DNA of 64,000 nt, taken from the NCBI GenBank assembly GCA_002500925.1, contig DLTN01000116.1, positions 42,215-106,214 on the forward strand, in the 5' to 3' direction. Source of the stretch: Gemmatimonadales bacterium UBA7835. Lineage in GTDB: Bacteria > Gemmatimonadota > Gemmatimonadetes > Longimicrobiales > Gaopeijiaceae. Under the pieces are notes generated by a model that was given only the letters and a program-made list of their open reading frames with translations, did no database searches and had not been told where the DNA came from. This document shows positions 26,510 to 35,785 of the stretch, piece by piece (position 1 is the first letter of the stretch; every line of letters begins with the position of its first letter). Both the position numbers and the translations under genes were made by a program.

Positions 26510-27985
26510 CTAGCCGTGGTAATTCGGCGCCTCGCGGGTGATCGTGACATCGTGAGGATGAGATTCTCTGAGCCCACCCATCGTCACCCTATTAAAACGC
26601 GATTCCGTCCGTAGCTCATTGATAGAACCGACCCCGCAATAACCCATACCCGCTCGCAGTCCGCCTACCAGTTGGTAAATGGTATCAGACACCGGCCCCT
26701 TGTAGGGTACACGCGCTTCAATCCCCTCGGGTACCAGCTTACGCTTGTCTCTAGAGGCGTCTTGGAAATAACGGTCCGCAGACCCCTCTTCCATTGCGGA
26801 CAGTGATCCCATCCCTCGGACAGTCTTGAAACGTCGTCCTTCGAGAAGAAATGTCTCACCCGGGGACTCGTCCGTTCCCGCGAATATAGAGCCCATCATC
26901 ACGCAATGCGCTCCTGCGGCAAGTGCCTTTACGATGTCCCCAGAGTAGCGAATCCCCCCGTCTGCGATAATCGGAACGGAGCCATCTACACCGTCTGCAG
27001 CATCCATGATGGCAGTCAGTTGAGGAAGGCCTACACCCGTTACCACTCGAGTTGTGCAGATCGAACCGGGACCGACACCAACCTTCACTGCATCAACACC
27101 CCTCTCTACCAACGCCCTCGCTCCTTCCACGGTGCCCACGTTGCCTCCTATGAGCTGAACGTCCGAGAATCGCTCACGCACTTTAGCAACTGCCTTCAAC
27201 ACACCCTCGGAGTGCCCATGAGCCGTATCGACTACGATCACGTCCACGCCAGCATCGACGAGCATCTCAGCTCGCTCTATGTCTTCAGCGGAAGCTCCGA
27301 TAGCCGCCCCGACACGAAGTCGTCCATGTTCATCTTTGCAAGCATCCGGATACCGACGACGCTTGAAAATGTCCTTTACTGTTATAAGACCCCTCAAACA
27401 CCCATCATTATCAACTACTGGAAGCTTCTCTATACGGTGCTTATGGAGAATTTCCTCAGCCTGCTCTAACGTTGTCCCAACTGGAACCGTTACAAGATTC
27501 TCGGATGTCATCACATCAGAGATTGATTTTGAGAGATCGGACTCGAACTGCAGATCTCGGTTCGTAATAATGCCCACAAGGCGCCCCGTATCTTCGACAA
27601 TCGGCACTCCACTGATTGAGAAACGTGCCATCAACTCATGGGCGTCCTTGAGAGAGCCATCCTGACCGAGCGTGATCGGATTCAGTATCATCCCACTTTC
27701 GGAACGTTTAACTCGATCTACCTCCCCGGCTTGCTTCTCGGGCGACAGGTTCTTGTGGATGACGCCAAGACCTCCCTCTCGAGCTATTTGTATTGCCATT
27801 CTCGACTCGGTCACCGTATCCATCGCTGCTGCGAGCAACGGAATACGGAGGGCAATCTCACGCGTGACCAAGGTGGATACATCTGCATCCTTTGGATGCA
27901 CCTGGGAATGCCCCGGTATCAGAAGAACATCATCGAACGTAAGAGCTTCTTTCACTATCCGGCCGTCGGAATGAGTATCGGTCAT
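26510..27985 (-). CDS. guaB: inosine-5'-monophosphate dehydrogenase
   Basis: NAD-dependent IMP to XMP conversion, the committed step of guanine nucleotide synthesis; 491 aa, usual length. N-terminal [13 protein letters not shown]; two CBS repeats in the middle (about 95-210). The catalytic loop is [15 protein letters not shown], the phosphate-binding region [20 protein letters not shown], and the flap region [17 protein letters not shown]. It precedes mltD on the minus strand. Confidence 0.97.
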   Translation of the reverse strand: MTDTHSDGRIVKEALTFDDVLLIPGHSQVHPKDADVSTLVTREIALRIPLLAAAMDTVTESRMAIQIAREGGLGVIHKNLSPEKQAGEVDRVKRSESGMILNPITLGQDGSLKDAHELMARFSISGVPIVEDTGRLVGIITNRDLQFESDLSKSISDVMTSENLVTVPVGTTLEQAEEILHKHRIEKLPVVDNDGCLRGLITVKDIFKRRRYPDACKDEHGRLRVGAAIGASAEDIERAEMLVDAGVDVIVVDTAHGHSEGVLKAVAKVRERFSDVQLIGGNVGTVEGARALVERGVDAVKVGVGPGSICTTRVVTGVGLPQLTAIMDAADGVDGSVPIIADGGIRYSGDIVKALAAGAHCVMMGSIFAGTDESPGETFLLEGRRFKTVRGMGSLSAMEEGSADRYFQDASRDKRKLVPEGIEARVPYKGPVSDTIYQLVGGLRAGMGYCGVGSINELRTESRFNRVTMGGLRESHPHDVTITREAPNYHG

Positions 27986-28000
27986 AGACGATTAGACCTT

Positions 28001-28246
28001 TCAGAAAATGCGAGCGCCCGCATCCACTTCCCAGAAGAACCGGGCTTTGCGGAGCGGGCGAAAAAGTGCGCAGATTGAGCCTTTGATGATACCATCCGGG
28101 ACGATAGATGGACTCTCGTGCATCGTCAACGCCGCAGGTGCCATCGGGGACCATCCAGAAACACTCGAAACACGGTGCGGGTCATAGCCAACCTCTTCAC
28201 TGCACCGCGACGTCAGTTCTCGGACGGCTCGTTTCCTTTGACTCAC
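28001..28246 (-). CDS. possible small hypothetical protein
   Basis: An 81-codon frame whose GTG start overlaps the preceding stop as GTGA, the same coupling seen elsewhere in this window. The product (EVGYDPHRVSSVSGWSPMAP, ending FFWEVDAGARIF) matches nothing I recognise. Apart from the overlap and position, nothing supports translation, and the region also contains the guaB leader. Treat as doubtful. Confidence 0.3.
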   Translation of the reverse strand: MSQRKRAVRELTSRCSEEVGYDPHRVSSVSGWSPMAPAALTMHESPSIVPDGIIKGSICALFRPLRKARFFWEVDAGARIF

Positions 28247-28668
28247 TCACCTGTGCATCCTTCGGCTGACCCACCCTCACTTCGTTGAGTATCTGAACGT
28301 TCAGGGTCCTGCCCGTTGCCTTCGACGTTCAGAATCTCCGCCACCTCTCCAGGAGTGGCTGAATCGTTATCGATCACAGTATTGAAATCATCTAGGATCT
28401 GCCTACCTGCGCGGGAGAGGTCGGATAGGACTTTATCGGCATACGATATCAACTGAAAAGCTTCCCGAATCGTCCCGGGGCTCGCAGCCGTTCGTCTGAG
28501 CTTATCCTCAAAGTCCTCAGCAAATTTGAGCAGACTCGAAGGCTCGGCGTCGATTTTACTGGCGTACTTCGATTCCATGAACTCGATGTAGTCGAGAACT
28601 TGATACACTTGCTCTTCCGGTAACCCCTCGATCTTTCTGATCAGCCTCTGGCGAAGGACATCGTGCAT
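28243..28668 (-). CDS. hypothetical protein, N-terminus DUF2281-like
   Basis: 141-residue soluble, acidic, mostly helical protein. The N-terminal RKIEGLPEEQVYQVLDYIEF resembles the short module of DUF2281-type proteins (LPEE...VLDFIEFL). The middle (SLLKFAEDFEDKLRRTAASP, YADKVLSDLSRAGRQILDDF) looks like two helices; the last ~30 residues are low complexity (Glu, Gly, Ser). It starts with ATG 28668 and probably shares a transcript with guaB. Function unknown. Confidence 0.6.
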   Translation of the reverse strand: MHDVLRQRLIRKIEGLPEEQVYQVLDYIEFMESKYASKIDAEPSSLLKFAEDFEDKLRRTAASPGTIREAFQLISYADKVLSDLSRAGRQILDDFNTVIDNDSATPGEVAEILNVEGNGQDPERSDTQRSEGGSAEGCTGE

Positions 28669-28761
28669 TGTCTAGAACGAGTTAGCGTAAATTGTGATAG
28701 TAAATTTTGACCCCGAGATCAGGGGCTTAAAAAGCCTTCGAGTTGCAAGCCGCTCTTCGCA

Positions 28762-28775
28762 AATTTAGCTAAATT
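28762..28775. promoter_or_regulatory. perfect 14-bp AT-rich palindrome upstream of acyltransferase
   Basis: AATTTAGCTAAATT is an exact inverted repeat in the 142-base divergent spacer between the DUF2281-like gene and the acyltransferase, 36 bases before the latter's ATG. Its position suits an operator or promoter element. No regulator can be named. Confidence 0.35.
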
Positions 28776-28810
28776 CTTGCCACACTGAACAATCCCGATA
28801 AGCTCCTGCT

Positions 28811-29635
28811 ATGTCTTTCTTTCCGCTACGCCCTGTCCCCGTTTCAGACGGAGCTGCATCTCTATACGACGAGTGGCTGGCCTGGTTAAAGGAATCACTG
28901 AGCGACTCTGACTGTGATCGCAACGAGCTATGCCGAGAAATTCTTACGAATATATACTATCCAGAGCTCAGCTCTTTCGATCATACCAGCCTATCTAGCA
29001 CTGCTAAAGTCGCACTGGCTCACATGGATCCGCGTAACGTCACGCTGGAACCCGAATATTACGAGGAAATCGATCTCGCACGATACCAACCAAGAAAGCC
29101 ACTACTGTGGCTATGGGAGATGTTCGATCGCAGTTCATTAGGAGAGAATATTGACCTGGGAATCCGCTTCAGAAGGATACTTGCCAAGCATGTGTTCAAC
29201 TCCTGTGGAAAAAACTTCAAGGCCTTCACGCACGTGAGGTTCTCCTTCGGGTACAACATGGACGTCGGCGACGGCGTTGTTGTCCATCGCCACGTTCTTC
29301 TAGACGATCGTGGGGGCATCGAAATGGGTAACCGGTCGTCGGTCTCGGACTTCGCTAACGTGTACTCGCACTCACACAACATCGTTGATGGAAGGATCGT
29401 CTACCTTCCTAGGACAGTGATCGGTCAGGGTGTGCGCATCACTTATCACGCGACAGTACTAGCTGGCACACACGTTGCTGACGATTCAATGGTGGGAGCA
29501 GGTTCGATGCTGACAAGAAGCACTGATCCTCACTGGGTATACGTAGGCGTGCCCGCTCGTAAAATCAAAGAGAAGTCTGAAGAAGAGCGCGCATCAAAGG
29601 CACCTCCGACCCCGGATCCCTTCGCAGAGAACTGA
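28811..29635 (+). CDS. hexapeptide-repeat (left-handed beta-helix) acyltransferase
   Basis: 274 aa. The N-terminal half (about 1-140) is helical and not recognised; it contains RILAKHVFNSCGKNF, reminiscent of the start of sugar O-acetyltransferases. Residues about 145-250 form hexapeptide turns: MDVGDGVVVHRHVLLDDRGG, IEMGNRSSVSDFANVYSHSH, VIGQGVRITYHATVLAGTHV, then GAGSMLTRSTDPHWVYVGVP and the closing ARKIKEKS. It resembles maltose/galactoside and LPS O-acetyltransferases; YSHSHN may contain the catalytic histidine. The substrate is unknown. Convergent with acs. Confidence 0.75.
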   Translation: MSFFPLRPVPVSDGAASLYDEWLAWLKESLSDSDCDRNELCREILTNIYYPELSSFDHTSLSSTAKVALAHMDPRNVTLEPEYYEEIDLARYQPRKPLLWLWEMFDRSSLGENIDLGIRFRRILAKHVFNSCGKNFKAFTHVRFSFGYNMDVGDGVVVHRHVLLDDRGGIEMGNRSSVSDFANVYSHSHNIVDGRIVYLPRTVIGQGVRITYHATVLAGTHVADDSMVGAGSMLTRSTDPHWVYVGVPARKIKEKSEEERASKAPPTPDPFAEN

Positions 29636-29663
29636 AGGAGGTAGGTTCCTAGCCCAGCCTTCT

Positions 29664-31619
29664 CTAGCCTTCCTCATTCTCATGCATGGCCTGGAGACGC
29701 TTCACAACCTCAGGGTCAGCCAGCGTCGTAGTGTCACCTATCGCTCTACCTTCTGCAATGTCACGGAGAAGACGCCGCATGATCTTACCCGAGCGAGTCT
29801 TCGGAAGCTCTGCAGTGAAGACCACTAGCTCCGGCTTCGCGATTGCTCCGATCTTAAGACCTACGTGAGCTCGCAGTTCAGTTAAAAGCTCGTCCGATCC
29901 ATCGATTCCTTCTTTCAGAGTCACAAACGCGGCGATTGATTCTCCTTTAATCTCGTGGGCCTTTCCAACTACCGCAGACTCCACCACAGCCGGATGATCT
30001 ACCAAGGCACTCTCCACCTCCATTGTTCCAATCCTGTGCCCAGCAACATTCAGAACATCATCTACCCGACCAAGAATCCACAAATAACCGTCTTCGTCGA
30101 CCTTCGCTCCATCACCCGGGAAATAGACGTTCGACCACTTCGACCAGTACGTCTCTCTGAACCTCTGTTCGTCGCCCCAAACTGCACGCAACATTGAAGG
30201 CCATGGCTTTGTGATTGCCAGGTAACCGGCCGTTGTGTCCTCTCCTGATTCATCCCTTATAGCAGCCTCGATCCCTGGAAACGGGTGAGTCGCGGTCCCA
30301 GGCTTGGTCTCGGTCAAACCCGGAAGCGGGGTGATCATGATCGCTCCAGTTTCGGTCTGCCACCACGTATCGACGATCGGGCAACGCTCACCTCCAATCA
30401 CCTCGTGATACCACATCCAGGCCTCAGGATTGATGGGCTCACCTACAGTGCCCAGAACCCTCAAACAAGAGAGATCATACTTCCTGGGCCATTCATCTCC
30501 CCAACGCATAAAGGCTCTGATCGCAGTCGGAGCCGTGTAGAAGATTGTGACGCCGTATTTCTCACAGAGTTCCCAAAATCGGCCTCTATCAGGCGTGTCA
30601 GGAGAACCCTCGTACATCACGACTTGAGCACAATTAGCTAAAGGTCCGTATACGATATAGCTGTGTCCCGTGATCCAACCTACGTCGGCAGTACACCAGT
30701 AGACGTCATCATCCTTAAGGTCGAATACCGCCTTGGTTGTAGCATAGGCTTGGGTCAGGTAACCACCCGTCGTATGAACAACGCCCTTTGGCTTCCCGGT
30801 GGTACCCGACGTGTAAAGGATGAAAAGTGTGTCCTCTGAATCCATCGAAACCGCTGGACACGAGGAAGACACCTCTGCCATCAGATCATGATACCAGTGA
30901 TCACGTCCCTCTTTCATTCTGACAGCGGTTTGTTCCGTGAGATCTCCACCGCGCGCCACGACGACTACATTTTGCACTGTAGGGGATTGTTCCAACGCCG
31001 CATCCGCGTTGGCCTTGAGCGGTACAACCGAGCCACGCCTCCATCCTCCATCTGCCGTTATGAGCAGCTTTGACGCTGCATCATTGTTTCGGTCCGCTAG
31101 AGAGTCCGGACTGAATCCGCCAAAGACGACCGAGTGAATGGCTCCTATGCGAGTGCAGGCGAGCATCGCAATCGCCGCCTCGGGAATCATGGGCAAGTAA
31201 ATCGTTACGCGGTCACCCTTCTCGACACCGAGACCTCTGAGGACATTGGCGAAACGCGAGACCTCCCCATGCAACTCTGCGTAAGTAAACGTCCTCTCGT
31301 CCCCGGGTTCGCCTTCCCATATAAGCGCGGTACGATCACCACGTCCGTCCTCTACATGTCGATCAAGACAGTTGTAGGACACATTGATCCTGCCACCCAT
31401 AAACCATTCCGCATGCGGCGGCGACCACTTGAGCACTCTTTGCCAAGGCTCGAACCAATCAAGTTCCGTAGCCCACGTGGACCAGTACCCTTCCGGGTCA
31501 CTGGCTGCGCTCTCGTAGATATTTCGATCGTTGATGTTCGCCTGATCAACGAAAGTAGCAGGAGGCCGAAACCTTCTGTCTTCCTGAAGAAGCGCATCTA
31601 GTTCGCCGGCGTCACTCAT
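29664..31619 (-). CDS. acs: acetyl-CoA synthetase
   Basis: AMP-forming acetate activation; 651 aa, matching E. coli Acs (652). ANL-superfamily motifs are [36 protein letters not shown] and [20 protein letters not shown]. The C-terminal [16 protein letters not shown] holds the lysine that is acetylated by Pat-type enzymes in this family. GAGGA lies six bases before the ATG. A good promoter lies about 90 bases upstream on the minus strand. Confidence 0.97.
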   Translation of the reverse strand: MSDAGELDALLQEDRRFRPPATFVDQANINDRNIYESAASDPEGYWSTWATELDWFEPWQRVLKWSPPHAEWFMGGRINVSYNCLDRHVEDGRGDRTALIWEGEPGDERTFTYAELHGEVSRFANVLRGLGVEKGDRVTIYLPMIPEAAIAMLACTRIGAIHSVVFGGFSPDSLADRNNDAASKLLITADGGWRRGSVVPLKANADAALEQSPTVQNVVVVARGGDLTEQTAVRMKEGRDHWYHDLMAEVSSSCPAVSMDSEDTLFILYTSGTTGKPKGVVHTTGGYLTQAYATTKAVFDLKDDDVYWCTADVGWITGHSYIVYGPLANCAQVVMYEGSPDTPDRGRFWELCEKYGVTIFYTAPTAIRAFMRWGDEWPRKYDLSCLRVLGTVGEPINPEAWMWYHEVIGGERCPIVDTWWQTETGAIMITPLPGLTETKPGTATHPFPGIEAAIRDESGEDTTAGYLAITKPWPSMLRAVWGDEQRFRETYWSKWSNVYFPGDGAKVDEDGYLWILGRVDDVLNVAGHRIGTMEVESALVDHPAVVESAVVGKAHEIKGESIAAFVTLKEGIDGSDELLTELRAHVGLKIGAIAKPELVVFTAELPKTRSGKIMRRLLRDIAEGRAIGDTTTLADPEVVKRLQAMHENEEG

Positions 31620-31710
31620 TCATCATCCTCATCGGAACTCGTGGGGGGGATCGAATCCGCCCCAATGTGCACGCTACCCTCCTCGGAGCAAACCATTTGA
31701 CCTATCTGGT

Positions 31711-31739
31711 TTTAGATCGCCATCCGCTCGTGTTATCAA
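31711..31739 (-). promoter_or_regulatory. sigma70-type promoter for acs
   Basis: On the minus strand TTGATA (plus 31734-31739) and TCTAAA (plus 31711-31716) are separated by 17 bases: five of six and four of six matches to the consensus. The distance to the acs ATG at 31619 leaves a leader of about 85 bases. Confidence 0.5.
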
Positions 31740-31833
31740 TAACCGACCTTACCTGCAGGTTACGTTAGGGAACCGCCTCCACATCTAGGTGGATAAGCTG
31801 GCTCGACCGAGGGCTTATTTAACGGTGTTATGA

Positions 31834-31861
31834 TTGACAGGGTTTCGAAGGCAGTTATAAC
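31834..31861 (+). promoter_or_regulatory. strong sigma70-type promoter for the Fur/PerR-like gene
   Basis: TTGACA (31834-31839), a 16-base spacer and TATAAC (31856-31861). The -35 is perfect and the -10 has five of six matches. The start would be near 31868, giving a 45-base leader before the ATG at 31913. Confidence 0.6.
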
Positions 31862-31879
31862 CTTGATAGATGTTATAGG
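31854..31879 (+). promoter_or_regulatory. possible autoregulatory operator over the fur-like -10 element
   Basis: GTTATAAC at 31854-31861 is an exact 8-bp palindrome covering the -10 box. A second copy of the core, TGTTATAGG, follows at 31871-31879, and TGTTATGA precedes at 31826-31833. TTATAA-rich repeats of this sort resemble PerR/Fur boxes. Autoregulation is inferred from position. Confidence 0.4.
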
Positions 31880-31912
31880 TCATCTAGTTAGTCCGTCCGT
31901 GAACGAATCCGA

Positions 31913-32371
31913 ATGTTGAGCAAATCCGCGACTGATGTGCGCCTCAGGAAAGCCCTCGGGGCCAACGGCCAGCGCTTTACTGAGCAGCGAGGTGCGGTCT
32001 TCCGTTATCTCGCTCAAACTGACGTGCACCCAACAGCCGAAGAAGTCTTTTTAGCAGTGCGACAGCGACTTCCGGCGATCTCGCTAGGTACGGTGTACAA
32101 GAGCCTAGAAACCCTTGTTGGATGTGGCTTAGCAGTCAAACTCACCTACGGAGATCATTCGGCTCGCTATGATGGTAGGACTGATCCTCACCACCATGCC
32201 CGTTGCGTTTCTTGCGAGAAAGTCCTCGATCTTCCCGGTGAACTATTGACGGGTGAGATCGACTCTCTGAGGGAAACAGCAGGAACATTCACGGTGACCG
32301 GGTACCGGCTGGAACTCTCCGGATACTGCCCTGAATGCGTGCCGACGAAGGATCTCCTGGTAACAGCCTAA
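31913..32371 (+). CDS. Fur-family transcriptional regulator (PerR-like)
   Basis: 152 aa. The N-terminal winged helix (about 1-88) includes NGQRFTEQRGAVFRYLAQTD and the recognition region ISLGTVYKSLETLVGCGL. The C-terminal metal/dimer domain has the histidine-rich DPHHHARCVSC, then GYCPEC, giving two CxxC pairs for structural zinc. Its short HHH segment and overall length fit PerR/Zur/Fur proteins; the sensed metal or oxidant cannot be decided. It is preceded by its own promoter with TTATAA repeats, suggesting autoregulation. The next gene, dacB, starts 26 bases downstream and may be read through. Confidence 0.87.
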   Translation: MLSKSATDVRLRKALGANGQRFTEQRGAVFRYLAQTDVHPTAEEVFLAVRQRLPAISLGTVYKSLETLVGCGLAVKLTYGDHSARYDGRTDPHHHARCVSCEKVLDLPGELLTGEIDSLRETAGTFTVTGYRLELSGYCPECVPTKDLLVTA

Positions 32372-32397
32372 AGGGTGCCTCCGCGATTTTTTTGACA

Positions 32398-34122
32398 ATG
32401 CTCACCCGGCATGCCCTCATCTCGTCCATGTGGCTAATTCTGGTCGTCCTGAGTATGGCGACCGGACCCGCAGGGTTGAGCGCGCAAGATGCGGAGTGGC
32501 TTCAAAACGAGATCCGGGAGACCTTCGAATCGTACACCTGGGGAACAGCTCGATGGAGTGTGCTCGTTTACTCGCTCGACTCCGGTGAAACGATCTTTTC
32601 CATCGATCCAGAAAGTGCAATAGCTCCGGCATCAAACATCAAATTACTGACCACCGCAGCAGCTCTGCAACGACTGGGACCAGACTACCGTTTTCGTACC
32701 TACCTTCTCTCAAGTGCTCCAGTCACAAACGGTGTACTTCAAGGCGATCTCACCCTATACGGAACGGGCGACCCGGGCCTATCTGACCGCTTCTACGGAA
32801 GCAAAGACGAAGTCTTCCAGCTTTTAGTTGACGACCTCCAGGCCGCGGGCATAACCGAGGTTTCAGGAGATCTTATAGCGGACGCTTCATTCTTCCCTGG
32901 TCCCTTGAGGGACGAAGGGTGGGAGCAACGCGATCTAAACGAACACTTCACAGCCCCAATCTCGGCTCTATCCTACAACGAGAACGTCGTCTCCTTCCGG
33001 ATTCGTCCGGGTCCAGTCGGTGCACCTCCCAACGTCGAAACGATTCCCGCACATTCAGCCCTAAATGTCGAAAACACTGCAACAACTGTAGCGAATCGGG
33101 CGCGACCCCGTCTCGCGATTCTAAGGGAAAATCCTTTGAAACCAGTTCGGATCACCGGCCGAATGTCATCAGGTTCCGGAGACGTTTGGCGTCAGATGAC
33201 TGTGGCCGTTCCAGCAGACTTCGCAGGGGCGTCATTTCGGGCCGTCCTAGAGGACCGTGGAATCAAGGTAACCGGCTCTACTAGACGTGTTGAGTTGCCG
33301 ATCGAGTCTGTCGTCAGACGACTCAGTGGACCCGCTCTCGGTCGTCCAGCCGCCCGCATTCTAGCACGTCACACCTCCCGCCCCTTGGCCGAATACCTCG
33401 AGATAGTGAATAAAGAGAGTAACAATCTGTTTGCAGAATTGATTTTCAGAGCCATCGGTCGGGCCGATTCGGGAATCGGATCACCTAAAGCGAGCGCTCT
33501 CGCGGTACACGAGACACTAGTCACGCTAGGCGTAGACACTGAGGAACTGTTTCAAGTGGATGGCTCGGGCCTGTCCGGCGAAAACCGAGTGAGTGCAGCT
33601 TTGTTCGTAGACTTAATCCGTCGAATGAATGAGGGTTCACTCTGGCCCGATTACTGGGCGTCACTCCCACGCGCCGGAACAAGGTATGAGCTAGGTCGAA
33701 TGTATCAGACGGCAGCCGCAAACAATCTCCGCGCCAAAACGGGGACCATAGATGGAGTATCGGCTCTAACGGGAATGGTCCGGACACAAGATGGAGAAAG
33801 GCTCGCTTTTTCTATCATGGTCAACGGTCCTCCCTCTATAGGCCGAGCGAAGCAACTTGAAAATGAAATAGGTGTGCACCTAGCGGAGTTCCACCGAGCA
33901 CCTGGTACCGCCCCTGAGGTTACCGAGCAGACACCGATCCCTCGCGGGAATCCCGCTGTATTCAGTGAGCGCCACCGTGTGGCGCGTGGTGAGAACCTTG
34001 GAGGAATCGCTAGAAGCTACGGCGTCACTATCAACGAGATACTGCAAGTGAACCCGCGTATTGAGAGGAACAGGATAATCGCCGGGCAGTGGCTCGAAAT
34101 TCCAAAGCACCGCGGAAACTGA
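32398..34122 (+). CDS. dacB: D-alanyl-D-alanine carboxypeptidase/endopeptidase (PBP4 type) with LysM
   Basis: 574 aa from ATG 32398; the frame is open to 32335 but the signal peptide MLTRHALISSMWLILVVLS begins here. It is an S13-family penicillin-binding protein: active-site SxxK in PASNIKLLTTAAAL (Ser79), SNN in VNKESNNLFAE (Ser341) and KTG in LRAKTGTIDGVSALTG (Lys447). The large insertion typical of PBP4 lies between SxxK and SNN. The last ~50 residues are a LysM (RVARGENLGGIARSYGVTIN), an addition that most PBP4 proteins lack and that would tether the enzyme to peptidoglycan. Periplasmic. Confidence 0.92.
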   Translation: MLTRHALISSMWLILVVLSMATGPAGLSAQDAEWLQNEIRETFESYTWGTARWSVLVYSLDSGETIFSIDPESAIAPASNIKLLTTAAALQRLGPDYRFRTYLLSSAPVTNGVLQGDLTLYGTGDPGLSDRFYGSKDEVFQLLVDDLQAAGITEVSGDLIADASFFPGPLRDEGWEQRDLNEHFTAPISALSYNENVVSFRIRPGPVGAPPNVETIPAHSALNVENTATTVANRARPRLAILRENPLKPVRITGRMSSGSGDVWRQMTVAVPADFAGASFRAVLEDRGIKVTGSTRRVELPIESVVRRLSGPALGRPAARILARHTSRPLAEYLEIVNKESNNLFAELIFRAIGRADSGIGSPKASALAVHETLVTLGVDTEELFQVDGSGLSGENRVSAALFVDLIRRMNEGSLWPDYWASLPRAGTRYELGRMYQTAAANNLRAKTGTIDGVSALTGMVRTQDGERLAFSIMVNGPPSIGRAKQLENEIGVHLAEFHRAPGTAPEVTEQTPIPRGNPAVFSERHRVARGENLGGIARSYGVTINEILQVNPRIERNRIIAGQWLEIPKHRGN

Positions 34123-34241
34123 GAAACCAAGTTCTCTAAATTGAGCTAGCCTTCAAAAGCACTGAACGGGGCACCTTACGGCAGGGATCATCTGAACTTC
34201 CTTCCGTACGCAAAAGCAATCGCACTACCGAGCCAAGTACG

Positions 34242-34484
34242 TCAATCGCTAACAATCCCCCGGCCAATGGCAGAACCGAGTCGACGCCGGAGTTCCACTA
34301 AGGACATGGACTTAATTGTCCTCCGTGCAGACCGCTCACTGTTCCACCTCACATCGGTGAGTTCGACCTGGATATCACCCTCACCTTCCAGCACCAAGTG
34401 GTAACGGCCTTTGTAGTCAGTAGAATCTTCCGCTCGGGTATCCGCAGTCCACGATCGTCCCTCAGCATCGGTGAATACTCGCAT
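34242..34484 (-). CDS. small hypothetical protein
   Basis: 80 aa from ATG 34484, chosen because GGAAG lies five bases upstream; the frame also offers an ATG at 34529, which has no such site and sits in a small hairpin. The sequence MRVFTDAEGRSWTADTRAED, then YHLVLEGEGDIQVELTDVRW, looks like a compact beta-rich fold with a helical end (SLVELRRRLGSAIGR). No family recognised. It is alone between dacB (convergent) and the EamA gene. Confidence 0.55.
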   Translation of the reverse strand: MRVFTDAEGRSWTADTRAEDSTDYKGRYHLVLEGEGDIQVELTDVRWNSERSARRTIKSMSLVELRRRLGSAIGRGIVSD

Positions 34485-34778
34485 GCATACTTCCAGCGTC
34501 GAGGTGATGAGTTTTTCCGCTTCTAACATCCACTAAGAAAGTGGACTAGTTCAAGGCTATCACCCAAGTGGCATTCGTCAAGGAAAGGACAATAACCTAG
34601 GCCAAATATCAGTTGTCATGGTTTACAACGAGGCTCTGTTCGTTACAGAAATCAGAACCTCGAGGACAGTTCAGGAAGAGCATCGTAAGTACGTCCGATA
34701 TGTCTCACCCGTTGGTCGTCCAAGTTACCACGTTAGATTCGCGCGCTAGAGGAGAACAAGTTTGGGGACGCTAGTACC

Positions 34779-35699
34779 TTGATAACGCAGCGCAAATCGG
34801 ACGGACTCACCGACTTTGGTCTTATAGCTCTCGCCGCGATTTGGGGAGTAAACTTCTCAATCGTTAAAGTCGCACTCAATGAGTTGGAACCCCTGGCATT
34901 TAACGCTTTACGGTTTCCGTTAGCAGCGGCGGCTCTTGGCTGGATCGTATTCAGGGGTACAGAAGACCTAATGCCGCAGCGGGAGGACGTTCCGCGCATC
35001 CTGCTACTAGGTCTCATCGGGAATGTTCTTTATCAGCTCGCCTTCATTATTGGGCTTGACTGGACGTACGCGGGAAATGCTAGCCTGCTCCTAGCCACCA
35101 CCCCGGTGTGGACCGTCATACTGTCGGCAGCCGCTGGGCACGAGCAGCCAAATCGTTGGGTGATCATAGGCATCATGGGAACCCTTATAGGAATGGTTTT
35201 GGTCGTAATCGGAAGTGATGACCAGCTTTCACTGGGCTCAACTACGCTGCGTGGAGACCTGCTGATGATTGTGGGATCTATCTTCTGGTCAGTGTATACC
35301 GTCGCTGGAGCAAAACCCGTAGCGCGATACGGAGCTCTTCGTATGACAACATGGACGCTTTGGGTCGGGACTCCAATCCTCTTCGCTGCAGGCATTCCGT
35401 CTCTACTGCAGACCGACCTCACCGATGTCAGCGCCCAAGTATGGTGGGCAATCTTTTATGCTGGTCTGTTCGCACTTGCTCTGGCCTATGTGATCTGGTA
35501 TCACGGGGTAGAGAAGCTCGGCAACAGCCGGACAGCGGTATACTCAAATCTAGTTCCGGTATGGGCGTTGATTACAGCATGGATCTGGCTGGGTGAGAGG
35601 CCGGAAATGCTCCAACTTCTCGGCGCAGCCAGCATTCTGATCGGGCTCACGATATCTCGCCTGGGGCAAACCTCTACTACGGTGATACCAGAGGTCTAG
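34779..35699 (+). CDS. EamA/RhaT-family DMT transporter
   Basis: 306-aa drug/metabolite transporter with ten predicted helices arranged as two EamA repeats (about 12-143 and 155-292). Typical segments are LAAIWGVNFSIVKVAL, the RFPLAAAAL helix, NASLLLATTPVWTVILSA and SNLVPVWALITAWIWLGE. The start is uncertain: I used the TTG at 34779, and a GGAG at 34751-34754 is too far away to support it. The substrate is unknown; such proteins export amino acids or metabolites or take up nucleotide-sugar-like compounds. Confidence 0.83.
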   Translation: MITQRKSDGLTDFGLIALAAIWGVNFSIVKVALNELEPLAFNALRFPLAAAALGWIVFRGTEDLMPQREDVPRILLLGLIGNVLYQLAFIIGLDWTYAGNASLLLATTPVWTVILSAAAGHEQPNRWVIIGIMGTLIGMVLVVIGSDDQLSLGSTTLRGDLLMIVGSIFWSVYTVAGAKPVARYGALRMTTWTLWVGTPILFAAGIPSLLQTDLTDVSAQVWWAIFYAGLFALALAYVIWYHGVEKLGNSRTAVYSNLVPVWALITAWIWLGERPEMLQLLGAASILIGLTISRLGQTSTTVIPEV

Positions 35700-35785
35700 A
35701 AGAGCCAACCCCAACGCCGACGTGTCATAACAGGGGACTCGCCCGATAGCGGCCCCCGAAACGAGGGCCCTAACGTTCACCCGTC

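Noticed and set aside
26906..27469. 187-codon open frame antisense to guaB
   Set aside because: Cysteine/serine-rich translation without domain features, wholly inside a certain gene; a shadow of guaB codon structure.
35751..35769. GC hairpin GGCCC/GGGCC between convergent genes as a terminator
   Set aside because: Short stem and no T tract on either strand.
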